Part shown: positions 9,381 to 17,072 of the stretch, piece after piece
Numbering within the stretch: position 1 is the first letter of the stretch
Layout: each line of letters starts with the position of its first letter
DNA from: Gammaproteobacteria bacterium
GTDB taxonomy: Bacteria > Pseudomonadota > Gammaproteobacteria > Pseudomonadales > Azotimanducaceae
Length of the DNA stretch: 64,000 bases
Direction of reading: 5' to 3'
Assembly: GCA_026706935.1 (NCBI GenBank)
Contig: JAPOXV010000019.1
Location: 372,001 to 436,000 of the forward strand
Notes under the pieces: model-generated
What the model saw: the letters and a program-made list of their open reading frames with translations, nothing else
Told to the model about the DNA's origin: nothing
The model's database searches: none
Program-made: the position numbers and the translations under genes

Positions 9381-10801
9381 ATAAAGCGAAGATTCGTCAA
9401 TATGTAGACGCGACTTGGGACAATGAAATCGTCCCGACACTCGTCAAGTACATAGAAATTCCTAACAAGTCTCCTGCCTTTGACGGCGATTGGGAAAGCA
9501 ATGGCTATATGCAAGCTGCGGCGGAACTGTTACTTGAATCGATCCCTCGGATTCCTGTCAAAAATGGCGAATCCAAGATTTTCAAGCTCCCAGAGCGAAC
9601 ACCGGTCATTCTTCTCGACATCCCCGCCACACACGGGTGCACCGGTAACGTGCTCTGCTATGGGCACTACGACAAACAACCGGAATTCACCGGATGGGAA
9701 GAAGGATTAGGTCCTTGGAAGCCTGTCCTACGCGACAACCGACTCTACGGGCGCGGCGGCGCTGACGATGGTTATGCGATTTTCGCGACACTTGCTGCGA
9801 TCAGTGCACTTGACGAGCAGGATATCGGACACCCAAGATGCTGCGTGCTTATTGAAGGCTGTGAAGAAAGCGGGAGCTTCGACCTCCCCTTCTACATCGA
9901 TGCGTTGCGCGACGTCATTGGTAAGCCAGATTTACTTATCTGCCTCGACGCAGAATGTGGCAACTACGACCAACTCTGGCTCACGACGTCGCTTCGAGGT
10001 CTAGTTAGTGGAACACTGCACGTCGATGTTCTCACTGAAGGCATTCATTCAGGCGCAGCCGGTGGGATCGTACCCTCTAGCTTTCGTGTCATGCGTGCAC
10101 AGCTGAACCGAATCGAAGATCCACAAACAGGTCAACTACTCGACGCGCTTCATGGTGCGATTCCGGATTACGTTGCAACTGAAGCGGCATCTGCAGCCGA
10201 AACGCTCGGGTCTACGGTGATAGATCGTTACCCTTGGCACGACCAAACGCGGTCAGACTCCGACGATATCGCCCAACTCATCGTACGTAATACCTGGGAA
10301 CCGTCACTAGCTACTGTTGGCCTAGGCGGCGCCCCCGATCCTGCGAATGCTGGCAATACTTTAAGACCCGGTACGAGCGCGAAATTGGTATTCCGACTAC
10401 CACCGAACGTTGACGCTACGCGAGCTTCCGAGGCGGTTGTGGATGCTTTGGAGTCACACCCACCTTGTGATGCGTCAGTTAGATTTGAAGTCGACGCGGC
10501 GGAAACCGGCTGGTTCGCCAAACCGCTCTCACATTCACTAACGGCTGCACTTGATCGTGCTTCTAACGAATTTTTCGGTAAACCCCTTCGGCAAATCGGC
10601 TGCGGCGGTACGATCCCATTTCTAGGTATGCTCGAACAGAAGTTCCCCGATTGTCAGTTCGTCGTGACCGGAGTATTAGGTCCGCACTCCAATGCCCATG
10701 GGCCAAATGAGTTTCTAGATATCCCGACTGGGAAGAGCGTTACCGCGTGTATGGCATCCGTACTAGCGGATGCCGGTGAATTTATCGCGGCAACGGATTA
10801 A
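9377..10801 (+). CDS. M20 family metallopeptidase (CNDP-like dipeptidase)
   Basis: This 474-residue protein belongs to the M20 zinc peptidases close to carnosinase-like dipeptidases. Zinc-site residues are visible: H97 and D99 in YGHYDKQPE, D130 in YGRGGADDG, the EGCEESGS glutamates near 163-164, D in CLDAEC, and the late histidine in LGPHSNAHGPNE. The start is a TTG that overlaps the receptor's TGA (TTGA), which indicates translational coupling with the uptake genes. The 3' end overlaps the convergent HNH gene by 20 bases. Substrate is unknown. Confidence 0.88.
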   Translation: MNKAKIRQYVDATWDNEIVPTLVKYIEIPNKSPAFDGDWESNGYMQAAAELLLESIPRIPVKNGESKIFKLPERTPVILLDIPATHGCTGNVLCYGHYDKQPEFTGWEEGLGPWKPVLRDNRLYGRGGADDGYAIFATLAAISALDEQDIGHPRCCVLIEGCEESGSFDLPFYIDALRDVIGKPDLLICLDAECGNYDQLWLTTSLRGLVSGTLHVDVLTEGIHSGAAGGIVPSSFRVMRAQLNRIEDPQTGQLLDALHGAIPDYVATEAASAAETLGSTVIDRYPWHDQTRSDSDDIAQLIVRNTWEPSLATVGLGGAPDPANAGNTLRPGTSAKLVFRLPPNVDATRASEAVVDALESHPPCDASVRFEVDAAETGWFAKPLSHSLTAALDRASNEFFGKPLRQIGCGGTIPFLGMLEQKFPDCQFVVTGVLGPHSNAHGPNEFLDIPTGKSVTACMASVLADAGEFIAATD

Positions 10802-11411
10802 CGAACTCGTGGCCAAAATCCTTGCGTTCCGACAAGATCGTATTGAAGCGAGACTCCAGGAAATTCAGCTGATCACCCAAGATGCGTCCACTGTTGGTTA
10901 GCGCCAAATACTCCGCGACATTTGGTGTGTATGGCAATGCCAGCAGCTCCATCTTGCATTCGTGCAGAAGGCTATCGCCTTTGTGAATATTGCAGCGGCG
11001 GCAAGCGGCCGCGACATTCGTCCATTCGTCCGCACCGCCTCGCGAAATTGGAACAACATGATCTCGCGTCAATTGGCTATCGCTGTATTTCATGCCGCAA
11101 TACATGCAGAAGTTGCGGTCGCGCGCGAAAAGTGCTTTGTTGCTCAACGGAGGGGTCGCGGAATACGATTCTGCATGGATGCGACCACTACAGGCAATAA
11201 TGCTGTGAACGTCGATCATGCTACGTTGTCCACTCGCCGCACAGATACCACCGTAGATACGAAGCGCTAAATCGCCTAGACTCCAAACGACCAATTCGCG
11301 CGCATAGAGACAGACTGCATCCTGCCACGTGATCCAGTTCAATGGTTGTCCTGCAATGTCCAATCGCAAAATTCGGGGAATTCGTACGAATTGGTCAAGC
11401 GTCGCGAGCAC
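10782..11411 (-). CDS. HNH endonuclease family protein
   Basis: A 209-residue protein with a zinc-type HNH nuclease domain in its middle: CMYCG, then LTRDHVVPISRGGADEWTN and CRRCNIHKGD, giving the two CXXC pairs and the DH..N core. The roughly 95 residues before it are typical of a chromosomal HNH protein common in proteobacteria rather than of a homing endonuclease. Its biological role is unknown. It is convergent with the M20 gene. The 285 bases to its right hold no recognised gene and probably the promoters for this gene and the SPOR lipoprotein. Confidence 0.85.
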   Translation of the reverse strand: MLATLDQFVRIPRILRLDIAGQPLNWITWQDAVCLYARELVVWSLGDLALRIYGGICAASGQRSMIDVHSIIACSGRIHAESYSATPPLSNKALFARDRNFCMYCGMKYSDSQLTRDHVVPISRGGADEWTNVAAACRRCNIHKGDSLLHECKMELLALPYTPNVAEYLALTNSGRILGDQLNFLESRFNTILSERKDFGHEFVNPLPR

Positions 11412-11696
11412 GAAAAGTTCCTTAGTTTGTTATCTCGAACAGCGTTCTTGCGCGTGAATCATAAGGACATTCAAGCGCGATGCGAAAATTTAATCCAGAT
11501 TGAAACCATCTCGCTAACAACTCGATGATCCCATGCAAACTTTGTTTTGAAACGAAATCTAACTTATATATTCGTCCTTAGTTGTTCTTTCTAAAGGCTT
11601 TTTTACGAATTCATCACATATCGGAAGTTGACGAAAATCGCCTCGTAATGACTAGAATGTGTGGCAGAAACGCAACGGATTGCTTTCGGTGGTGAC

Positions 11697-12764
11697 ATGA
11701 AGTTACTCAAAAACACTTACACACAATGCGTGTGCGTTACGGGACTCGCTTTGTTAATCGGGGGCTGCGCAGCTTCCTCGAGTGCGCCTGTAACGGCAAA
11801 AACAACCGGCACGACCTACGAGTGCGAGGCCGGCGATACCTCTTGGGAGTGTCGAGCCCAGGGATCCGAGTCAGCGATTGAACCGACACTTTCGAGCACT
11901 CCTGCGGACGTCGAGGAACCCAGACAAGCTAACGCATCAACACGCTCGAATTCCTCCTGGTGGAGTATCCGTACGCGTGGTGACGAGACTTCCAATCGCA
12001 CAAGACGCAACGAGACAACAGTAGCGACCAATGAGCGGCGCCAACGTCGTGCAGTAGCTCAAACTGAAGAGCCAAAGCAGGAAACTCGTACTGTTGCTAA
12101 AGCCGAGGCACCAAAGCGCGAACGCCGAGGCTTTTTCAATATTCGTTTACGCGGCCGCGATGCCTCATCGTCAGCGACACCAGAACCTGAAGTAGTCGAG
12201 TCGAAGCCTGCGCGTGTCGTCGAAACAAGCCCAGCGTCGACTTCGACCGGTACGACTGCATCCGCGGCGCCTCTCGTTTCTATTAGTACACGACCAAGTG
12301 AACGATTGAGCGCGAAGCCGGTAGATACGCCGTCTCGTCAGTCGGTTAATCAACGTCCGAATACGGTTTCAACAAATCCCGCCACTAGCGTCAATCAACC
12401 GGTAGCAGTCGTTCAAGTTCCACTACCTAATTCGCGTCAAACTTCGACTGCTCGACGCGTCACTTCACCGGCAAATCCTGACGTACCGCTCGACGGATTG
12501 GGCGGTGATTACGACTATGCCGTTCAACTTGCCGCATTTACAAACTACGGTCTATCTTCTGATTTCTTGAGCTCTTATCCGTCACTTGATCTAATGCGCG
12601 TCAAGACGCAATCAAAAGGCAAGACGTTCTATATAGTGCTCGCAGGAACATTCGAGAGTAAGCAACTCGCGTCTGCACAAAGCCAGATGCTCACCAGCAC
12701 ATACGGAATAGACGAACCCTATATTCGAACGGTCAGGTCAATCCGCGACGTCCAGATTAACTAA
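11697..12764 (+). CDS. SPOR-domain lipoprotein
   Basis: Starting at ATG 11697, the protein opens with a signal sequence ending in the lipobox LLIGGC, so it should be lipid-anchored. An open frame begins 36 bases earlier at 11661, but that start would place charged residues before the signal peptide. A long, low-complexity, arginine-, serine- and threonine-rich middle follows, with two copies of an RG-type segment (WWSIRTRGDETS and FFNIRLRGRDAS). The last ~85 residues, from DYAVQLAAFTNYG to YIRTVRSI, form a SPOR domain, which binds denuded peptidoglycan glycans at division sites. It stands alone, so its partners are unknown. Confidence 0.8.
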   Translation: MKLLKNTYTQCVCVTGLALLIGGCAASSSAPVTAKTTGTTYECEAGDTSWECRAQGSESAIEPTLSSTPADVEEPRQANASTRSNSSWWSIRTRGDETSNRTRRNETTVATNERRQRRAVAQTEEPKQETRTVAKAEAPKRERRGFFNIRLRGRDASSSATPEPEVVESKPARVVETSPASTSTGTTASAAPLVSISTRPSERLSAKPVDTPSRQSVNQRPNTVSTNPATSVNQPVAVVQVPLPNSRQTSTARRVTSPANPDVPLDGLGGDYDYAVQLAAFTNYGLSSDFLSSYPSLDLMRVKTQSKGKTFYIVLAGTFESKQLASAQSQMLTSTYGIDEPYIRTVRSIRDVQIN

Positions 12765-12776
12765 GTCTAGAACGTG

Positions 12777-12811
12777 AACGGCTGTCCGCTTAATGTTGTC
12801 GGGCAGCCGTT
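12777..12811. terminator. Inverted repeat between convergent genes, probable terminator
   Basis: AACGGCTGTCCG, an 11-base loop and CGGGCAGCCGTT form a 12-bp stem with one G-U pair. It sits between the ends of the SPOR lipoprotein gene and the convergent GST gene, overlapping the last codons of the latter. No clear T-run follows on either strand, so intrinsic termination is plausible but not certain. Confidence 0.5.
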
Positions 12812-13404
12812 ACGGCTTCACGCTCAAGGCTACTATCTAGCCACTTATTCACTACGTCATACGAAGTGGTATCAATCTGTCCCATGCGAAGCCACATTAA
12901 GACCGATGCGACGTTCAAGTCCGCAACGCTAAAAGATCCGTTAATCAAGTGGGACTGAGAGCTCAAATGCTTCTCGAGAACACTTAGCGGTCGGCTAAGC
13001 GCCTCCATCTCAACATCAACTTTTTCGTCGTTCTGTTCGACGCCCATCATTCCGATTTTGTACTTCAGCGCTTCCAGCGTATGGGATTCAACAGCTGTCA
13101 TCACCCAGAACGACCATTGCCATGCCAAAGCCTCTTCTTCAAGCGTGCTCAGGGACAGCACGCCATACTTCTTTGCGAGATAGAGATTGATCGCCATCGA
13201 TTCACGCAAGACTAGCCCATCATCACGGATAACAGGCACTTGACCCATTGGGTTTAGCGCTAGCAGCGCGTCAAGTTCCGGTCCAGGCATCGGACTTGAA
13301 TTTGTGTGTTCGAAGTCCACGCCTTTCGCCAATTTGATTTCCTCTGCCATCCAAAGCGCGCGAAATGCCCGACTTTGACTGTACCCGAATATCTCTAGAC
13401 TCAT
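12790..13404 (-). CDS. Glutathione S-transferase family protein
   Basis: A 204-residue protein with an N-terminal thioredoxin-like domain (EIFGYSQSRAFRALWMAEEI, then NPMGQVPVIRDDGLVLRESMAI, the glutathione-binding cis-proline and ES signature) and an all-helical C-terminal domain carrying NGSFSVADLNVASVL. These match cytosolic GSTs. Substrate is unknown; a role in detoxification or ring opening is possible. It is followed on the minus strand only by the intergenic inverted repeat and preceded by a 136-base gap to the peroxiredoxin gene, so the two could be transcribed together. Confidence 0.88.
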   Translation of the reverse strand: MSLEIFGYSQSRAFRALWMAEEIKLAKGVDFEHTNSSPMPGPELDALLALNPMGQVPVIRDDGLVLRESMAINLYLAKKYGVLSLSTLEEEALAWQWSFWVMTAVESHTLEALKYKIGMMGVEQNDEKVDVEMEALSRPLSVLEKHLSSQSHLINGSFSVADLNVASVLMWLRMGQIDTTSYDVVNKWLDSSLEREAVTAARQH

Positions 13405-13540
13405 TACTTAGATCCTTGAATTACTTTGAGCTAGAACCGTAACCGACGACGAACACAAATGGCCGCACGATAGTGACGATTCTCGAGCGAACTGAAGGGT
13501 GGATTAAGCGATGCCTCACTTAAACCTAAATCGTTTGGAG

Positions 13541-14020
13541 CTACAGGTCCGCGAGAATCGCTTCCGCGCTACTGACCTCAAATTGACCAGGTGCTTCAAC
13601 CGAGAGCTTCGTTATGACGCCATCGTCAATCACCATTGCGTATCGTTGCGAGCGGGTACCCAAACCGAACCCACTGCCGTCCATCTCCAATCCCAACGCA
13701 CTTGCCAGATCACCGTTTCCATCCGCGACCATGCTGATCGCGTCTGCGGATGCCGACTTGCCCCATGCATCCATTACAAAGGCGTCGTTCACGGCAGTAC
13801 AAATGATCTCATCGACACCTTTCGCTTTAATTTCATCAGCCTTATCAACAAATCCTGGAAGGTGTTGCAGCGAACACGTCGGCGTAAATGCGCCTGGTAC
13901 GGCGAATAAGACAACCTTTTTTCCTGACGTCAAATCTCGTAACGATACGGGTCCGGGACGACCGTCTCTCATCATTTGCACCGTTACATCAGGCACTGCA
14001 TCGCCTTGCGAAATACTCAT
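13541..14020 (-). CDS. Peroxiredoxin, Prx5 type
   Basis: A 159-residue thiol peroxidase. The peroxidatic cysteine lies in VPGAFTPTCSLQHLPGF (about C49), the hallmark of the Prx5 group, and the downstream DAFVMDAWGKS and GLGTRSQRYAMVIDDG blocks agree. Prx5 enzymes reduce hydroperoxides using thioredoxin, glutaredoxin or glutathione. No fused glutaredoxin domain is present. It is divergent from the DMT permease at 14156; the 135 bases between should hold both promoters. Confidence 0.93.
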   Translation of the reverse strand: MSISQGDAVPDVTVQMMRDGRPGPVSLRDLTSGKKVVLFAVPGAFTPTCSLQHLPGFVDKADEIKAKGVDEIICTAVNDAFVMDAWGKSASADAISMVADGNGDLASALGLEMDGSGFGLGTRSQRYAMVIDDGVITKLSVEAPGQFEVSSAEAILADL

Positions 14021-14155
14021 GGAGTCCTCTTGAATTGTGAATCAGATTCAGAATGCCGCTCGTTAGGACACGCCCAGCTATGAACGCTCACACGGGACAT
14101 TCGCGGAGCGAAGATTCTACTTTCGAGTTTTTTGCCATTGTTGACTTGACTTGCC

Positions 14156-15049
14156 ATGCCGGCACTCATTAGTAGACCCACGCTATTGGGGCTTACAGCC
14201 GTACTAATGTGGTCGACCGTCGCCGTGGGCTTCAAGCTTGGCTTGCGCAGCATGGACCCGATTCAACTGTTGTGGATCGGCAGTTGCTTTTCATGGGTCT
14301 TGTTCTCTCTATGTTGCGTGGTGTTCCGTTCTAAACCGAGGGAGACGACACATGTCATAAGAGCGTGCGTTCTTGGGCTTCTAAACCCACTACTCTATTA
14401 CATCGTTCTACTTACCGCATACGACTTACTACCCGCCCACGTTGCGCAGCCACTGAACTACACCTGGGCTATTGTGACGGCACTACTCGCGATTCCTTTG
14501 TTGGGACAGAAGCTCAATCGCACCACGTTTATTGGCATTTTGATCGGCTACTGTGGGGTACTCCTTCTTGTCACCAAAGGTCAGTTTTCGGGTTCACTTA
14601 GTTTTAATCCACTGGGCGTTGGCCTAGCGCTCGGAAGTACGTTAATCTGGGCTATCTACTGGATTTGGAGCGTGTCGATACGTTTAGATCCGTGGTGGTT
14701 CATGTGGTATGGCTTTACCGTTGCCGTTCCCTTATTAACCGTTCTCTGTTACTTTACGGTAGGTTTTCCAAGTCCGAGTCTGACGAACTTTGCCTATGGT
14801 GCCTGGATCGGCCTGCTTGAAATGGGATTTGCATTTCTACTCTGGCAACGAGCCATCTCCTCGACATCTAGCGTGGCGAAGCTAAGTCAGTTGATATTTC
14901 TATCACCAATGATCTCTCTCATATTGATCTACACCATACTCGACGAGTCGATTCACTACACGGCTTTTGTCGGAATATGCTTGATTTTTATGGGCTTATA
15001 TGTGGTAAATCGGCGACGCATCGGGGATAGGTCCGATATGCCTGTTTAG
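14156..15049 (+). CDS. DMT superfamily (EamA) permease
   Basis: A 297-residue inner-membrane protein with about ten hydrophobic segments arranged as two EamA repeats: ALISRPTLLGLTAVLMWSTV opens the first, and the second begins near residue 150 (LGVGLALGSTLIWAIYWIWS). The glycine- and proline-rich end of each half (HVAQPLNYTWAIVTALLAIP; LSQLIFLSPMISLILIY) is typical. Members export metabolites or amino acids; the substrate here is unknown. It ends about 65 bases before the tRNA-Leu gene. Confidence 0.88.
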   Translation: MPALISRPTLLGLTAVLMWSTVAVGFKLGLRSMDPIQLLWIGSCFSWVLFSLCCVVFRSKPRETTHVIRACVLGLLNPLLYYIVLLTAYDLLPAHVAQPLNYTWAIVTALLAIPLLGQKLNRTTFIGILIGYCGVLLLVTKGQFSGSLSFNPLGVGLALGSTLIWAIYWIWSVSIRLDPWWFMWYGFTVAVPLLTVLCYFTVGFPSPSLTNFAYGAWIGLLEMGFAFLLWQRAISSTSSVAKLSQLIFLSPMISLILIYTILDESIHYTAFVGICLIFMGLYVVNRRRIGDRSDMPV

Positions 15050-15113
15050 TCGAAAGCAGAATCGGGCGGACGTTCATTCCGTTCCCGCGTTCTTTACGAT
15101 AATTACGCCGCGT

Positions 15114-15412
15114 GCCCGAGTGGCGAAATTGGTAGACGCAAGGGACTTAACAAGCTTGAGCACACGATGGGAAACTGTTGTAGTGAATGAGGTCAAATTC
15201 GGGGAAACCTTCGTCAATTGACTGGCAATCCCGAGCTAAAGCGCTCAGTCGAGCGAGAAGTGTAGAGACTTGACGGCCTCCACCTAAGGTTCCAAACTAT
15301 GGTGAAGAGAAAGTCCAGACCACAAACGAAATTGATCGGCGGCGAAAGTCGTAGTGGTACGAAAATCCCTCGGAGTTAATCCGTGCCGGTTCGACTCCGG
15401 CCTCGGGCACCA
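15114..15412 (+). tRNA. tRNA-Leu(UAA), interrupted by a group I intron
   Basis: The exons are 15114-15148 and 15362-15412. The acceptor stem GCCCGAG pairs with CTCGGGC, discriminator A and CCA are encoded, the D arm is GCG..TAGACGC, the anticodon stem is AGGGA with TCCCT, the variable arm is CGGA/TCCG, and the T arm is GCCGG-TTCGACT-CCGGC. Removing the intron gives the loop C-U-U-A-A-A-A, anticodon UAA, a standard class II leucine tRNA. The split lies between U34 and A35, as in cyanobacterial and plastid tRNA-Leu(UAA). It is convergent with hyuB, which ends five bases away. In E. coli the same tRNA (leuZ) lies near uvrC-pgsA, which are also in this window. Confidence 0.96.
15149..15361 (+). 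ncRNA. Group I self-splicing intron (IC3-like) in tRNA-Leu(UAA)
   Basis: The 213-nt insert has the whole group I core and no ORF. P2: 15161-15170 with 15175-15185, closed by GAAA. P3: GAGGTC (15189-15194) with GGCCTC (15275-15280). P4: TTCGGG (15198-15203) with CCCGAG (15230-15235). P6: CGCTC/GAGCG at 15242-15255. P7, the guanosine site: GACTT (15267-15271) with AAGTC (15311-15315). P8: CACC (15281-15284) with GGTG (15301-15304). A 3' domain pairs ACCAC (15319-15323) with GTGGT (15354-15358) around a GAAA hairpin. The 5' exon ends in U, which can wobble-pair with G in the internal guide, and the intron ends in G (15361), as splicing requires. The core is close to the Anabaena tRNA-Leu intron as I remember it. 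Self-splicing is inferred. Confidence 0.93.
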
Positions 15413-15416
15413 ATAT

Positions 15417-17072
15417 TCAATCGGACTTTCTTCGGTATATCGATTCTGCAACACTAGAAGATATCACGCCTTCGCGTAAGTCTGCATCTACAAGCGCTGG
15501 ATCCCGGTCCAACGGAGATCCAATCCCTGCACCACCCGGCGTTTCCATGATCAATGTCGTACCTGCCGGAATCGATTCTTTGCCTTTACCTCGAAACTCC
15601 GTTCCTTCTTTTATCCCCACTCGACCGCGGGCACCGTCGTGACCGCCATCGCGGCCTTGAGCTGGGTGAATGACCCGCTCAAACATCTTCGAGATTGAAA
15701 ACTCCGCACCGTGAGCGTGTTCGATCTCAATGGTCTGACCAAGACCACCTCGTAAACGACCCGCTCCGCCGGAATCCGGTTTGAACTCGCGCTTCCAGAA
15801 GATCAAAGGTGAAGTGACCTCATTGATTTCAGTCGGTGTAGTACGGACTCCTGATGGAAACGCAGTGGTCGAGAGACCATCCTTCGTCGCTCGCGCACCT
15901 GTACCACCATTGAAAATCGGGTTGATTACGAAGCTTGAATCCGGCTCGTTCCCGTCCCGTAAATTGGTGTTCATCAACACAGGATTCCAGATACATGAAG
16001 CCCCTTCTGCGGGTACTACGTTGTCAAGGACCTGTGCAAGCGCACCGATTACCACATCGGGTAGCATTTGACCAAGTGCATGACGCGCCGATACTGCCGC
16101 AGGAGGTTGCGCGTTAAGAATCGAACCTTCGGGCGCACGCACTGATATCGGTTTCAGTGATCCGGCATTATTTGGCACATCGTTACCGATTAAGCACCTA
16201 ACGCCAAACGACCCGTACGCCTGCGCATAGGTAAGTGGTACATTGATACCGTGTCGAGAGACCGGCGAAGAGCCAGCGAAGTCGATATCAATTGAACCGT
16301 TATCAACCGTCAGCGCACACTTGATGTCGACGGGTTCGTCGTAACCGTCTACTCTCATACTTTGGTGGTACGTCCCGTTGGGCAGTGCTTTGATTTCTTT
16401 CTCGACTGCCTCTTGGGAGAGTTGCAGTAACTCCTCGCCGACTTCGTCAAGCGAATTTAGTTCAAACTCGACCATCATGTCAACGAGCTGACGACTACCG
16501 TGATGGTTACATGCAGTGAGAGAATAGAGGTCACCTTCCGCAACGACGGGATCACGCACATTTGCCTCTAAGATCTCCATCAGCGTGTCGTTTCGCTTGC
16601 CATCCTTGAACAAATACATCACGGGCACGCGTATGCCTTCTTCGAACACATCGTTTGCATCCGGACCAAAACCGCGTCCCCCAACATCCGCAATATGACT
16701 GGTAGACGCGAATAGGGCGATTGGTTGGTCCTGAAAGTAGACTGGCGAGACAACCGTAAAGTCGTTCAAGTGCCCAGTCGCCAACCACGGGTCATTCGTC
16801 ATTAACACGTCACCAGCATGGAGACTCTCCACTGGAAATCGCTCTAAAAAGTGACCCACCGACGCGGCCATCGCGTTGACGTGCCCCGGCGTACCAGTAA
16901 CTGCTTGGGCGACCATCCTGCCTTGCGTGTCGAATACACCGGCTGAAAGATCACCCGCTTCACGCACTACCGTAGAAAACGCCGTGCGCATGAGCGTTTG
17001 TGCTTGCTCTTCAACAACCGCCAACAATCTATCCCACACGAGCTGCCGTTGCAGGGCTGTAAGTGCGCTCAC
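15417..17072 (-). CDS. hyuB: Hydantoinase B/oxoprolinase family protein
   Basis: A 551-residue beta-type subunit of the hydantoinase/5-oxoprolinase/acetone-carboxylase-like family. Recognisable blocks are AGDLSAGVFDTQGRMVAQAV near the start, MTNDPWLATGHLNDFTVVSP, and GGAGRLRGGLGQ near the end. With HyuA it would hydrolyse cyclic amides (hydantoins or 5-oxoproline) using ATP. The GTG start overlaps the hyuA stop (GTGA), so the two are coupled. Its stop is five bases from the 3' end of the convergent tRNA-Leu gene. Actual substrate is unknown. Confidence 0.9.
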   Translation of the reverse strand: MSALTALQRQLVWDRLLAVVEEQAQTLMRTAFSTVVREAGDLSAGVFDTQGRMVAQAVTGTPGHVNAMAASVGHFLERFPVESLHAGDVLMTNDPWLATGHLNDFTVVSPVYFQDQPIALFASTSHIADVGGRGFGPDANDVFEEGIRVPVMYLFKDGKRNDTLMEILEANVRDPVVAEGDLYSLTACNHHGSRQLVDMMVEFELNSLDEVGEELLQLSQEAVEKEIKALPNGTYHQSMRVDGYDEPVDIKCALTVDNGSIDIDFAGSSPVSRHGINVPLTYAQAYGSFGVRCLIGNDVPNNAGSLKPISVRAPEGSILNAQPPAAVSARHALGQMLPDVVIGALAQVLDNVVPAEGASCIWNPVLMNTNLRDGNEPDSSFVINPIFNGGTGARATKDGLSTTAFPSGVRTTPTEINEVTSPLIFWKREFKPDSGGAGRLRGGLGQTIEIEHAHGAEFSISKMFERVIHPAQGRDGGHDGARGRVGIKEGTEFRGKGKESIPAGTTLIMETPGGAGIGSPLDRDPALVDADLREGVISSSVAESIYRRKSD

